NCBI RefSeq assembly: GCF_009806555.1
Contig: NZ_VUOK01000060.1
Location: forward strand, 1 to 64,000
Source of the DNA: Methylobacterium sp. 2A
Lineage (GTDB): Bacteria; Pseudomonadota; Alphaproteobacteria; Rhizobiales; Beijerinckiaceae
Reading direction: 5' to 3'
DNA: 64,000 nucleotides
How positions within the stretch are numbered: the stretch's first letter is position 1; the number at the start of each line of letters is the position of its first letter. Below the pieces are notes generated by a model. The model was not told where the DNA came from, did no database searches, and worked only from the letters and a program-made list of their open reading frames with translations. This document shows, piece by piece, positions 33,443-41,464 of this stretch. Made by a program: the position numbers and the translations under genes.

Positions 33443-34960
33443 ATGCATGTGCGTGTTCGCCTCGACGGTGCCCGGCCGCGCCGCTGGCATCGTACACTGC
33501 TGCAACGGATCAGCGCGATCCCCGGCATCGGCACCGTCAGCATAGCGGATGCGCCCGGAACCGGGGCATGGCCGCACACGGCCGATCTCCTGTTCAGGCT
33601 CGAGGCGCTCGTCCACGGCCTGCCCCGCCTCGGCTCCGAGCCGATGGCCGGTGCCGAACTCGACCGGTGGCGACAGGCCGACGGCGCGCCCGATCTCGTG
33701 CTCGACCTGTGCGGCGATGTCCCGTCCGGCCCCGCCACTTGGCACCTCGCCTACGATGGCAGAGCCGGCGCGGACGCGCTGCTGGCGAGCCTGCTCGCGG
33801 GCGCCGCGCCGCGTCTCACCCTGGTGGAGAACGGCGCGCTCCGCGCCGCCGGCCGCCTCGGCGCGGACCGGCCCGGGATCGTGCTGGCGTGTTTCGAGGA
33901 CGCGCTCGCCCGGACGATCACGCTGATCGCCGCGGCCCTGCGCGACCGGATCGCCGGACGGATCGCAGTGGCGGCCTGCGGCGATGCGCCCGTGGGCCAC
34001 GCGGTGGCGCTCTCTGTTCCGCGCCTCGGCGTGCGGGCCGGGCGCATGCTCGCGGGCGCGCTCGTCCAGCGCCTGTACCGCCTGTGCTACAACGCCCCGC
34101 ACTGGCGCTGCGGCTGGCGCCACCTCGCCGGGCCGGATCTGATCGATCTGGGACGCCATCCGGAGACGGGCTGGAATGTCCTGCCCGATGACGGACGGCG
34201 CTTCTACGCCGATCCGTTTCCGATCGCCGTCGGAGGGCACACGCACCTCTTCGTCGAGGATTTCCCGCACGCCACCGGCAAGGCGATCATCGCGGCGGTG
34301 CGCTTCGGGCCGGACGGGCCGGAGGGGCCGCCCGTGCCGGTCCTGGAGGAGGCGCATCACCTCTCCTATCCGTTCGTCTTCGAGCGTGAGGGCTCCGTGT
34401 GGATGGTGCCGGAGAGTTCCGCCGCCGGGACGGTCGATCTCTACCGCGCGACAAACTTCCCCGGCGGCTGGGTCAAGGAGGCGACGCTCCTCTCCGGCGT
34501 GGTGGCGAGCGACGCGACGCTCGTCGAGCATGCAGGCCGCTGGTGGATCTTCGCCACAATGCGCGATGCCGGGCCTGACGCGCCGGCCGGGGCGGGCTCC
34601 TTCCACGACGCGCTCCAGCTCTGGTCGGCGCCCGATTTCCGCGGCCCCTATGTGCCGCATCCGGCCAACCCCGTCCTGGTCGATCCGTCCCTGGCGCGCC
34701 CGGCGGGCCGGATCGTATCGCGGGGCGGCCACCTGATCCGCCCGATTCAGGATTGTGCCGCCGGCTACGGTCGCGCCCTGGTCCTCGCCCGGATCGAGCG
34801 CCTTGACTCTGAGGGATTCGCCCAGACCGTGATCGGCCGGATCGAGCCCGGCCCCGCCTGGCCCGGCAACCGCCTGCATACCCTCAACGCGGGCGGCGGG
34901 ATCGAGTGCATCGACGGGGCGGGGCGTGCGCCGCGCTACAGGGCGTTCATCGGCACCTGA
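33443..34960 (+). CDS. GIPC-transferase-like protein (formyltransferase-like N-terminus plus GH43-like domain)
   Basis: A 505-residue protein. The C-terminal half (about 235-500) matches the domain of glucosamine inositolphosphorylceramide transferase 1 relatives: WNVLPDDGRRFYADPFPIA, HLFVEDF, HHLSYPFVFEREGSVWMVPE, DATLVEHAGRWWIFATM and LHTLNAGGG, giving a five-bladed propeller-like fold. The N-terminal half resembles degenerate formyltransferase/glycosyltransferase sequence. In bacteria such genes lie in polysaccharide loci; the activity is unproven. AGAGGAG precedes the ATG. It is divergent from the Wzc-like gene. Confidence 0.7.
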   Translation: MHVRVRLDGARPRRWHRTLLQRISAIPGIGTVSIADAPGTGAWPHTADLLFRLEALVHGLPRLGSEPMAGAELDRWRQADGAPDLVLDLCGDVPSGPATWHLAYDGRAGADALLASLLAGAAPRLTLVENGALRAAGRLGADRPGIVLACFEDALARTITLIAAALRDRIAGRIAVAACGDAPVGHAVALSVPRLGVRAGRMLAGALVQRLYRLCYNAPHWRCGWRHLAGPDLIDLGRHPETGWNVLPDDGRRFYADPFPIAVGGHTHLFVEDFPHATGKAIIAAVRFGPDGPEGPPVPVLEEAHHLSYPFVFEREGSVWMVPESSAAGTVDLYRATNFPGGWVKEATLLSGVVASDATLVEHAGRWWIFATMRDAGPDAPAGAGSFHDALQLWSAPDFRGPYVPHPANPVLVDPSLARPAGRIVSRGGHLIRPIQDCAAGYGRALVLARIERLDSEGFAQTVIGRIEPGPAWPGNRLHTLNAGGGIECIDGAGRAPRYRAFIGT

Positions 34961-35035
34961 AAGCGAATCGCAGCCGGCACCATTTTCTCCACCGCGAAGC
35001 CCTGGCGGGAACGCGTCCGGGCCGCTACATGTCGG

Positions 35036-35195
35036 AGGCGGGGCTGCAGAGTTCGTCAGGAGCACTATCCCCGGGGCCTTATCGACTCCCTCGGGAGCTG
35101 TCCCTGGCCTCGTCCCTGGACCTGGCCAACACGGCGCCCACCTACGCTGTAGGTTTCCCGGGATCGATCCTCCAACGGCTCACGTGGCTCCGCAC
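35036..35195 (+). ncRNA. ssrS: 6S RNA
   Basis: About 160 nt immediately before a 5-formyl-THF cyclo-ligase gene, the classic ssrS position. The closing stem GCGGGGCU (35038-35045) pairs with GGCUCCGC (35186-35193) using two G-U pairs. Inside, GGAG (35059-35062) faces CUCC (35170-35173) and AUCCC faces GGGAU. The 3' half has AACACGGCGCCCACC (35128-35142) and the small hairpin ACCUACGCUGUAGGU, which I recall as alphaproteobacterial 6S features. 6S RNA sequesters housekeeping RNA polymerase in stationary phase. The ends are approximate. Confidence 0.75.
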
Positions 35196-35789
35196 TCCCT
35201 TTCCTCCGATAGCGCCGACGCGACGCGCAAGGCAGAACTCCGCCGCGCGGCGCTGGCGGCCCGCGACGCGCTCGGCGTCGAGGACAGGCAGGCCGCCTCG
35301 GCGGCGATCACCCGCACGCTCCTCGCCCTACCGGAACTGACGCGCGCCCGGCTCGTCGGCGCTTTCTGGCCGATCCGCAGCGAGGTCGATCCGCGGGCCG
35401 CGGCAGAGGGTCTGCTGGACCGCGGCCAGGCCGTCGCCCTGCCGCAGGTCACCAAGGCGGGCCTCGTCTTCCGGGAATGGCGCGCTGGCGACACGCTGGT
35501 CTCCGGCGGCTTCGGGCTGAGCGAGCCCGATCCGTCCCTGCCCCTCGTGGATCCCGACGCGCTGATCGTGCCGCTCGCCGCCTTCGACCGGACCGGCCAG
35601 CGGATCGGCTACGGCCGCGGCTATTACGACGGCGCGATCGCGCGCCTGTCCCGCGACCGCCCGCTCTTCACCGTCGGCATCGGCTTCGCCGTGCAGGAGG
35701 TCGAGCGCGTGCCGGCCGAGCCGCACGACCGCCCCCTCGACTGCGTGATCACCGAGGCGGGTCTGATCCGCTTCGACAGGACGGCCTGA
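35184..35789 (+). CDS. 5-formyltetrahydrofolate cyclo-ligase
   Basis: Converts 5-formyl-THF to 5,10-methenyl-THF with ATP, important for C1 folate balance in methylotrophs. The 201-residue protein has KAELRRAALAARDALG near the N-terminus, GAFWPIRSEVDPR and the ATP-binding loop RIGYGRGYYDGAIARL near residue 140. The GTG start is the only sensible one, since no ATG follows before conserved sequence, and it lacks a clear ribosome binding site. The start codon lies within the 3' strand of the 6S RNA closing stem. It is followed after 3 bp by the YmdB gene. Confidence 0.92.
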   Translation: MAPHSLSSDSADATRKAELRRAALAARDALGVEDRQAASAAITRTLLALPELTRARLVGAFWPIRSEVDPRAAAEGLLDRGQAVALPQVTKAGLVFREWRAGDTLVSGGFGLSEPDPSLPLVDPDALIVPLAAFDRTGQRIGYGRGYYDGAIARLSRDRPLFTVGIGFAVQEVERVPAEPHDRPLDCVITEAGLIRFDRTA

Positions 35790-35792
35790 CCG

Positions 35793-36611
35793 ATGCGGCT
35801 GCTCTTCCTCGGCGATGTCGTCGGCCGCTCGGGCCGCACGGTGGTGTGCGAGCAGCTGCCGCGCCTGCGCGAGCGCTGGCGGCTCGACTGCGTGGTGGTG
35901 AACGGCGAGAATGCGGCCGGCGGCTTCGGCATCTCCGAATCGATCTGCGACGAGCTGATCCAGGCCGGCGCCGATGCGGTGACGCTGGGCAATCACAGTT
36001 TCGACCAGCGCGAGGCGCTGGTCTTCATCGCCCGCCAGCCGCGGCTGGTGCGCCCGGCCAATTACCCGCCCGGGACCCCGGGCCGCGGGGCCACCGTGGT
36101 GGAGACGCCGGGCGGTGCCCGTGTCCTCGTGGTCAACGTGATGGGCCGCGTCTTCCTCGACGCGATGGACGACCCCTTCGCGGCGGTGGAGCGCGAGATC
36201 ACGGCCTGCCCCCTGGGCGCGGCGGCCGATGCCGTGGTGGTGGATGTCCACGCCGAGGCGACCAGCGAGAAGCAGGCCTTCGGCCATTACCTCGACGGCC
36301 GGGCGAGCCTCGTGGTCGGCACCCACACCCATACCCCCACGGCCGATCACCGGATCCTGCCCGGCGGCACCGCCTACATGTCGGATGCCGGCATGTGCGG
36401 CGATTATGATTCGGTGATCGGCATGCAGAAGGACGAGCCGATCCGCCGGATGATCCAGAAGACGCCGGGCTCCCGCTGGGAGGTCGCCACCGGGGATGGT
36501 ACGCTGAGCGGCATCGCCGTCGAGATCGATGCGCGGGGGCTCGCCACGAAGGTGGCGGCGCTCCGGCTCGGGCCGCATCTCGAAGAGAGCGCGCCGCAGT
36601 TCTGGGATTAG
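35793..36611 (+). CDS. YmdB-family metallophosphoesterase (TIGR00282)
   Basis: A 272-residue dinuclear-metal phosphoesterase of the YmdB group, which hydrolyses 2',3'-cyclic nucleotides or cAMP in studied members. Metal-ligand motifs are GDVVGRSGR (residues 7-15), VVNGENAAGGFG, LGNHSFDQ and the late GTHTHTPTAD. The length and start MRLLFLGDVVG are standard. It is tightly linked to the cyclo-ligase gene (3-bp gap), so the two share a transcript, possibly together with 6S RNA. Confidence 0.9.
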   Translation: MRLLFLGDVVGRSGRTVVCEQLPRLRERWRLDCVVVNGENAAGGFGISESICDELIQAGADAVTLGNHSFDQREALVFIARQPRLVRPANYPPGTPGRGATVVETPGGARVLVVNVMGRVFLDAMDDPFAAVEREITACPLGAAADAVVVDVHAEATSEKQAFGHYLDGRASLVVGTHTHTPTADHRILPGGTAYMSDAGMCGDYDSVIGMQKDEPIRRMIQKTPGSRWEVATGDGTLSGIAVEIDARGLATKVAALRLGPHLEESAPQFWD

Positions 36612-36775
36612 GGTTGGTCCCGATGGCGCTGCCGAGATCCGCGTCTCGGCCCCCGTTCACTACGCGATGCGGCTGCGTCCTGGGCGCGACTTGATCCCGC
36701 AAGGTCCTGCCTCCACAGTGAGCACGACGGACGCCGCCGGCGGCCGCATCGTTTGAGATCAGGCTAGAGCGACCG

Positions 36776-37750
36776 ATGGCCGCCCGCGATACCGGCGAGA
36801 ACAACACGGAGCCGCTGGCCCAGCCCGGAATCTATCTCGGGCGCATGGTCGTCTTTCTCATCCTCGTCGGCTTCCTCGCCTTCATCCTGTTCAAGCAGAT
36901 CACGCCGGCCTTCCTGGCCAATCCGGGGCTGAATGGGCTCATCCTCGGGGTGCTGCTGATCGCGGTCGTGATCGCCTTCGGACAGGTCATCCGGCTGTTC
37001 CGCGAGGTCGCCTACGTGAACGCTGCGGCGCGCGGCGACCAAGCGAAGCGCCCGCCCGCCCTCCTGGCGCCGATGGCCCCGATGGTCGCGGCCCGGGTCG
37101 GGGGGACGACGCTTGCCGGCACCGCCGGCTATCTCGACACGATCGCGGCCCGCCTCGACGAGGGGCGCGAGATCCTGCGCTACATCGCCGGCATCCTGAT
37201 CCTGCTCGGCCTGCTCGGCACCTTCTGGGGCCTGATCGATACGCTCTCGGCCGTGGGCGGCGTGATCAAGGGCATGCGCGGCGGCGGCGATGCCGGGGTG
37301 ATGTTCGACGAGCTGAAATCGGGTCTGGCGGTGCCGCTGTCGGGAATCGGCCTGGCCTTCTCGGCCTCCCTGTTCGGCCTCGCCTCGTCGCTGATCACCG
37401 GCTTCCTGGAATTGCAGGCGGGCCAGGCGCATGCGCGTTTCCACAACGAATTGCAGGACTGGCTGATGTCCGGTGAGATCGCCGCCGAGGTGGCGGTTCC
37501 GATCCGGGCGGGCGGCACCGGCACGCAGGAACTCAAGGAAGCGATCGATCGCCTGACCTCCCTGGTGGCCGAGGGCGGCGGCAGCCGCGCCGCGACGCTC
37601 GCCATGACCAACCTCGCCGAGGGCATCCAGGGCCTCGTGCAGCATATGCGCGCCGAGCAGCAGATGATCCGCGACTGGGTCGAGGCCCAGGCGAGCCGCG
37701 AGCGCGAGCTGAAGCAGGTGCTCGACCGGCTCGGCCGGGAGCGGGTCTGA
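36776..37750 (+). CDS. MotA/TolQ/ExbB-type proton channel protein
   Basis: A 324-residue membrane protein. Two transmembrane helices lie near residues 25-40 and 55-72. A MotA/TolQ/ExbB core (about 135-210) follows, with LRYIAGILILLGLLGTFWGLI and PLSGIGLAFSASLFGLASSLI, then a helical cytoplasmic tail. It should form an ion channel with the adjacent OmpA/MotB-like protein, with which it overlaps by one base (TGATG). No flagellar genes are nearby. Pairs of this kind are conserved in Rhizobiales, perhaps as an envelope motor like Tol-Pal. Confidence 0.85.
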   Translation: MAARDTGENNTEPLAQPGIYLGRMVVFLILVGFLAFILFKQITPAFLANPGLNGLILGVLLIAVVIAFGQVIRLFREVAYVNAAARGDQAKRPPALLAPMAPMVAARVGGTTLAGTAGYLDTIAARLDEGREILRYIAGILILLGLLGTFWGLIDTLSAVGGVIKGMRGGGDAGVMFDELKSGLAVPLSGIGLAFSASLFGLASSLITGFLELQAGQAHARFHNELQDWLMSGEIAAEVAVPIRAGGTGTQELKEAIDRLTSLVAEGGGSRAATLAMTNLAEGIQGLVQHMRAEQQMIRDWVEAQASRERELKQVLDRLGRERV

Positions 37751-38763
37751 TGGCGTCCACGGCGGCGCGGTCCCGGCGCACCCTCAACGTCTGGCCGGGC
37801 TACGTCGACGCGTTGGCGACGCTCCTGCTGTCCGTGGTATTCCTGCTGACCGTGTTCGTGGTTGGGCAGTTCTTCCTGTCGCAGGAGCTGACCGGACGGG
37901 ATGAGACGCTCGCCAAGCTGAACCGGCAGATCGCCGATCTCACCGACCTCCTTGCCCTGGAGCGTTCGAGCCGTCGCACGCAGGAGGACGAGGTCCGCAA
38001 CCTGCGCACGACCCTCGCCGGCGTCGAGGCCGAGCGTGATCGGGCCAAGACCCAGGCCGAGGCCGCCACCGTCAGCCAGGGGGCGGCCGGCGCCCTCGAC
38101 AGGCAACTGGAGGCCGAGCGGGGTGCGACCAAGCGGGCCCTGTCCCAGATCGACCTGCTGAACGAGCAGATCAGCGCGATGCGCCGCCAGCTCGCAGCCT
38201 TGGAGGACGCGCTCGCCGCCTCAGAGAGCCGTGACCGGGAATCCCAGGCCCGCATCGCCGAGCTGGGCAGCCGGCTGAACGTCGCGCTGGCCCAGAAGGT
38301 CCAGGAACTGGCGCGCTACCGCTCCGACTTCTTCGGCCGCCTGCGCCAGATCCTCGGCAACCGCCCCGACATCCGCGTGGTCGGCGACCGGTTCGTGCTG
38401 CAATCGGAGGTGCTGTTCCCGGCCGGCTCCGCGACCCTGAAGCCCGAAGCCGGGCCGGAGCTCGACCGGATCGCCGGCGCGATCTCGGACCTCGCCAGGC
38501 AGATCCCGGCGGATCTGCCCTGGGTGCTGCGGGTCGACGGCCACACCGATGCAAGACCGATCAGCACGTCGCAATTCCCGTCGAACTGGGCGCTCTCGGC
38601 CGCCCGCGCCATCGCGGTGGTGCAGTACCTCGCCGGCAAGGGCATCCCGCCGCAGCACTTGCTGGCCGGCGCCTTCGGCGAGTTCCAGCCCCTCGATGCC
38701 GGCACCACTGAGGAGGCTTATGCCCGCAACCGCCGGATCGAGATGAAGCTCACCGAGCGGTAG
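37750..38763 (+). CDS. MotB/OmpA-type peptidoglycan-binding protein
   Basis: A 337-residue partner of the preceding channel protein. One N-terminal transmembrane helix (YVDALATLLLSVVFLLTVFVV, about 18-38) includes an Asp at the MotB proton-carrier position. A coiled coil (about 50-180) follows, then a C-terminal OmpA domain with LFPAGSATLKPEAGPEL, the signature VDGHTDARPI near 263 and ARNRRIEMKLTE. The arrangement suggests force or ion flow coupled to a peptidoglycan anchor. It resembles ZorB of Zorya defence in outline, but no ZorC or ZorD is present. Confidence 0.85.
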   Translation: MASTAARSRRTLNVWPGYVDALATLLLSVVFLLTVFVVGQFFLSQELTGRDETLAKLNRQIADLTDLLALERSSRRTQEDEVRNLRTTLAGVEAERDRAKTQAEAATVSQGAAGALDRQLEAERGATKRALSQIDLLNEQISAMRRQLAALEDALAASESRDRESQARIAELGSRLNVALAQKVQELARYRSDFFGRLRQILGNRPDIRVVGDRFVLQSEVLFPAGSATLKPEAGPELDRIAGAISDLARQIPADLPWVLRVDGHTDARPISTSQFPSNWALSAARAIAVVQYLAGKGIPPQHLLAGAFGEFQPLDAGTTEEAYARNRRIEMKLTER

Positions 38764-38790
38764 CGGCCGACTCCCGTTCGGGGCGAAGCC

Positions 38791-40638
38791 TCATTCGGCC
38801 GCCGGCAACCGCTCACCCCGGGTGCGGGGCTCCTTGCCCCGGGCGGTCTCGTCGAGCGCGTCGGTGAATTGCAGGTTCGCGAGCTGCGCGTAGAGCGCAC
38901 CCTGGGCCAGCAGGCTCTCATGGGTCCCGGTCTCGACGATGCGGCCCTCGTCGAGGACGAGGATCCGGTCGGCGGCGCGGATCGTGGCGAGCCGGTGGGC
39001 GATGACCAGGGTCGTGCGCCCTCGCATCAGGGTACCGAGGGCGGCCTGGACGGCCCGCTCGGATTCCGCGTCGAGGGCCGAGGTCGCCTCGTCGAGGAGC
39101 AGGATCGGCGCGTCCTTGAGGATCGCCCGGGCGATGGCGATGCGCTGCCGCTGGCCGCCCGACAGCGTCACGCCGCGCTCGCCGACCTGCGTGTCGTAGC
39201 CCTGGGGCAGAGCCGTGACGAAGCCGTGGGCATGGGCGAGTTCGGCGGCATGCCGGACCTCCGCCTCGCTCGCCTCCGGCCGTCCGTAGCGGATGTTCTC
39301 GGTGACGCTGCCGGAGAAAACGACCGGATCCTGCGGGACCAGGGCGATGCGGGCGCGCAGGCGCTCGGGATCGACCTGCGCGATGTTGGCGCCGTCGACC
39401 AGGATCCGGCCGCCCTGCGGATCGTAGAAGCGCAGCAGCAGCTGGAAGACCGTCGACTTGCCCGCCCCGGACGGGCCGACGATGGCGATCCGCTCGCCGG
39501 GGGCCGCCGTGAAATTCAAGCCATCGAGGGCGGTGTGGCCAGGGCGCGTCGGATAGGCGAAGCGCACGGCCTCGAAGGTCACGGCGCCCCTTGCGGGCTC
39601 CGGAAGGGGGAGGGCCGGCACCGGCGCACGGATCGCGGGCTCCGCCGCCAGGATCTCGGTGAGCCGCTCGGCCGCCCCCGCCGACATGGCGAGGTCGCCA
39701 TAGACCTCGGAGAGCTGGCCGAGGGCCCCCGCGCCGAACACCGCGTAGAGCACGAATTGCGAGAGTTCGCCGCCCGTCATCGCGTGGGTGAGCACCCCTT
39801 GCGCCCCGTACCACATCACCCCCACCACCGAGGCGGAGATGAGGAATATCGCGACGCCCGTGAGCAGCGCCCGCGCCCGGACCGAGTCGCGGGCGGCCCC
39901 GTAGGCCTCCTCGGAGGCCGCGGCGAACCGGGCCGCCGTGCTGCTCGAGCGGCCGAAGGCCTGCATGGTCCGCACCGCCCCGACCGCCTCGGCGGCGTAG
40001 GCAGAGGCCTCGGCCAGCCGGTCCTGGGCGGCCCGGGACCGCCGGCGCACGCCCCGGCCCGACACGATCAGCGGGAACACGATCACCGGAATGGCCGCCA
40101 GCACCATCACGGACAGCCGCGGGCTGGTCACCACCATCATGGTGGTGGCGCCCACGAACAGGAACAGGTTGCGCAGCAGGATCGAGACCGAGACCCCGAA
40201 GGCCGACTTGATCTGCGTGGCGTCCGCGGTGAGCCGCGAGACGATCTCGCCCGACTGCGCCCGGTCGAAGAAAGCGGGATCCAGGATCGTGAGCCGGGCG
40301 AACACGGCCGCCCGCAGATCCGCCACCACGCGTTCGCCGAGCGTCACGACGGTGTAGACCCGGGCCGCGCTCGACAGCGCGAAGGCCGCCACGACGCCGA
40401 CCAGCGCGAGGAAATAGGCGTTGATCACGCCCGACCCGTCGGCCGTGAAGCCGTGATCGATCACCCGGCGCATGGCGACCGGCACGACCAGCGTCGAGGC
40501 CGACGCGCAGGCGAGGGCGACGAGCCCGGCGACGATCCGGCCGCGGTAGCGGAGCGCGAACGGGAGCAGCGGCCGGAGCGCGCTCAGCGGAGCTTTGGGC
40601 CGTCCCCCGACGGCCATTTTGGATCTACGAGCCATCAC
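38791..40638 (-). CDS. ABC exporter, fused membrane and ATPase domains
   Basis: A 615-residue half-transporter of the MsbA/BmrA class. An N-terminal six-helix permease domain (to about 340) precedes an ATPase domain with Walker A GPSGAGKST near 390, the signature LSGGQRQRIAIARAI near 490 and Walker B ILLLDEATSALD, followed by the H-loop VIAHRLAT. It works as a homodimer, exporting lipids or drugs. Substrate is not predictable. It is convergent with the OmpA-type gene (27-bp gap) and divergent from rpmE. Confidence 0.92.
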   Translation of the reverse strand: MMARRSKMAVGGRPKAPLSALRPLLPFALRYRGRIVAGLVALACASASTLVVPVAMRRVIDHGFTADGSGVINAYFLALVGVVAAFALSSAARVYTVVTLGERVVADLRAAVFARLTILDPAFFDRAQSGEIVSRLTADATQIKSAFGVSVSILLRNLFLFVGATTMMVVTSPRLSVMVLAAIPVIVFPLIVSGRGVRRRSRAAQDRLAEASAYAAEAVGAVRTMQAFGRSSSTAARFAAASEEAYGAARDSVRARALLTGVAIFLISASVVGVMWYGAQGVLTHAMTGGELSQFVLYAVFGAGALGQLSEVYGDLAMSAGAAERLTEILAAEPAIRAPVPALPLPEPARGAVTFEAVRFAYPTRPGHTALDGLNFTAAPGERIAIVGPSGAGKSTVFQLLLRFYDPQGGRILVDGANIAQVDPERLRARIALVPQDPVVFSGSVTENIRYGRPEASEAEVRHAAELAHAHGFVTALPQGYDTQVGERGVTLSGGQRQRIAIARAILKDAPILLLDEATSALDAESERAVQAALGTLMRGRTTLVIAHRLATIRAADRILVLDEGRIVETGTHESLLAQGALYAQLANLQFTDALDETARGKEPRTRGERLPAAE

Positions 40639-40876
40639 GCCTCTCGCCTCAGTCGATCTCCCGGTCGGCGGCGCTTGTGACCGGGAAGCGCCTGCGGTAT
40701 ACGCCGCCGCTCATCCGATTGCGTGTGTTCAATGGCCGCGGGCCGCCACCACGGTCGGCTTGTACGTGCCGTTGCACGAACCCACGGTTCGGTGCAACCG
40801 GTGACATCTTCCGCATTCCGGGCCGGGCGGCGCCTCCTGCGCTTCCCGCCGGCGTGCCAGATCAGGGACCCAGGTC

Positions 40877-41125
40877 ATGGCGAAGGACGCGGCCGCGAAG
40901 GCCAAGGGGACGGAGCACCCCGATTACCACTTCATCAAGGTCGTGATGACGGACGGCACCGAGTACCGGACCCGTTCGACCTACGGCAAGGAGGGCGACA
41001 CCCTCAACCTCGACATCGATCCGCTCACCCATCCGGCCTGGACCGGCGGCGAGCAGAAGATGCTCGACCGCGGCGGCCGCGTCTCGCGCTTCAATTCGCG
41101 TTTCGGCAACCTCGGCAAGCGCTGA
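40877..41125 (+). CDS. rpmE: 50S ribosomal protein L31
   Basis: An 82-residue L31. HPDYHFIKVVMTDGTEYRTR at the N-terminal side and HPAWTGGEQKMLDRGGRVSRFNSRFG at the C-terminal side are diagnostic. There are no cysteines, so it is a zinc-independent (C-minus) form, which is normal for Rhizobiales. A strong hairpin terminator follows. It is a monocistronic gene divergent from the ABC exporter. Confidence 0.96.
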   Translation: MAKDAAAKAKGTEHPDYHFIKVVMTDGTEYRTRSTYGKEGDTLNLDIDPLTHPAWTGGEQKMLDRGGRVSRFNSRFGNLGKR

Positions 41126-41168
41126 GCTATTCGAACGCCGCATCCCCGGGTGCGACGCGTTTCGGGAC

Positions 41169-41200
41169 GGGCGGCTTCCTCGGGGAGGCCGCCCGTTTCT
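41169..41200 (+). terminator. Rho-independent terminator of rpmE
   Basis: GGGCGGC (41169-41175) pairs with GCCGCCC (41188-41194), extended by TTCC/GGAG pairing around a UCGG loop, and is followed by GTTTCT. It lies about 45 bp after the rpmE stop. Confidence 0.8.
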
Positions 41201-41464
41201 CTATGATGGCCTCGCAGGCGTGGACGTGCCCTCTCCAGTCATGCCGCCTTCGATTGTCCGCCTGTTTTCCACAAGACCGTTTTTCATAATTCTGCCTGCC
41301 CGGGTGAGAAGGCGGTTATCTCTCCGTCGGATCGGAGTTGATCCTCCCCGGCACGGCCGCCGATCGGCCTCGGCACGCAGTCTCGCGCGCGCTGTAAGCA
41401 TTTTCGTTGCCGTCGAAGCATCGTAGATCCCGGACCGTTCGATTCATCATCGGGGAGTCTCGGG
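41201..41464. other. Gene-free spacer before the MetQ-type gene
   Basis: This spacer, together with the terminator before it, forms a 339-bp stretch without a gene. I see no ORF with family resemblance. The right part should hold the promoter of the MetQ-type gene, and GGGGAG seven bases before its GTG is a ribosome binding site. I looked for a SAM-II riboswitch because of the methionine-type transporter and found no convincing match. Confidence 0.5.

Noticed and set aside
36776..38763. Zorya anti-phage system
   Set aside because: ZorA/ZorB-like architecture alone is not enough. No ZorC, ZorD or ZorE gene follows; the neighbours are a phosphoesterase, an ABC exporter and rpmE.
40877..41125. 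Defective L31 lacking zinc cysteines
   Set aside because: Cysteine-free L31 is normal in this group and the rest of the protein is intact.
41201..41464. SAM-II riboswitch upstream of the MetQ-type gene
   Set aside because: No segment with the required stem and pseudoknot order or the conserved A-rich core was found by reading.
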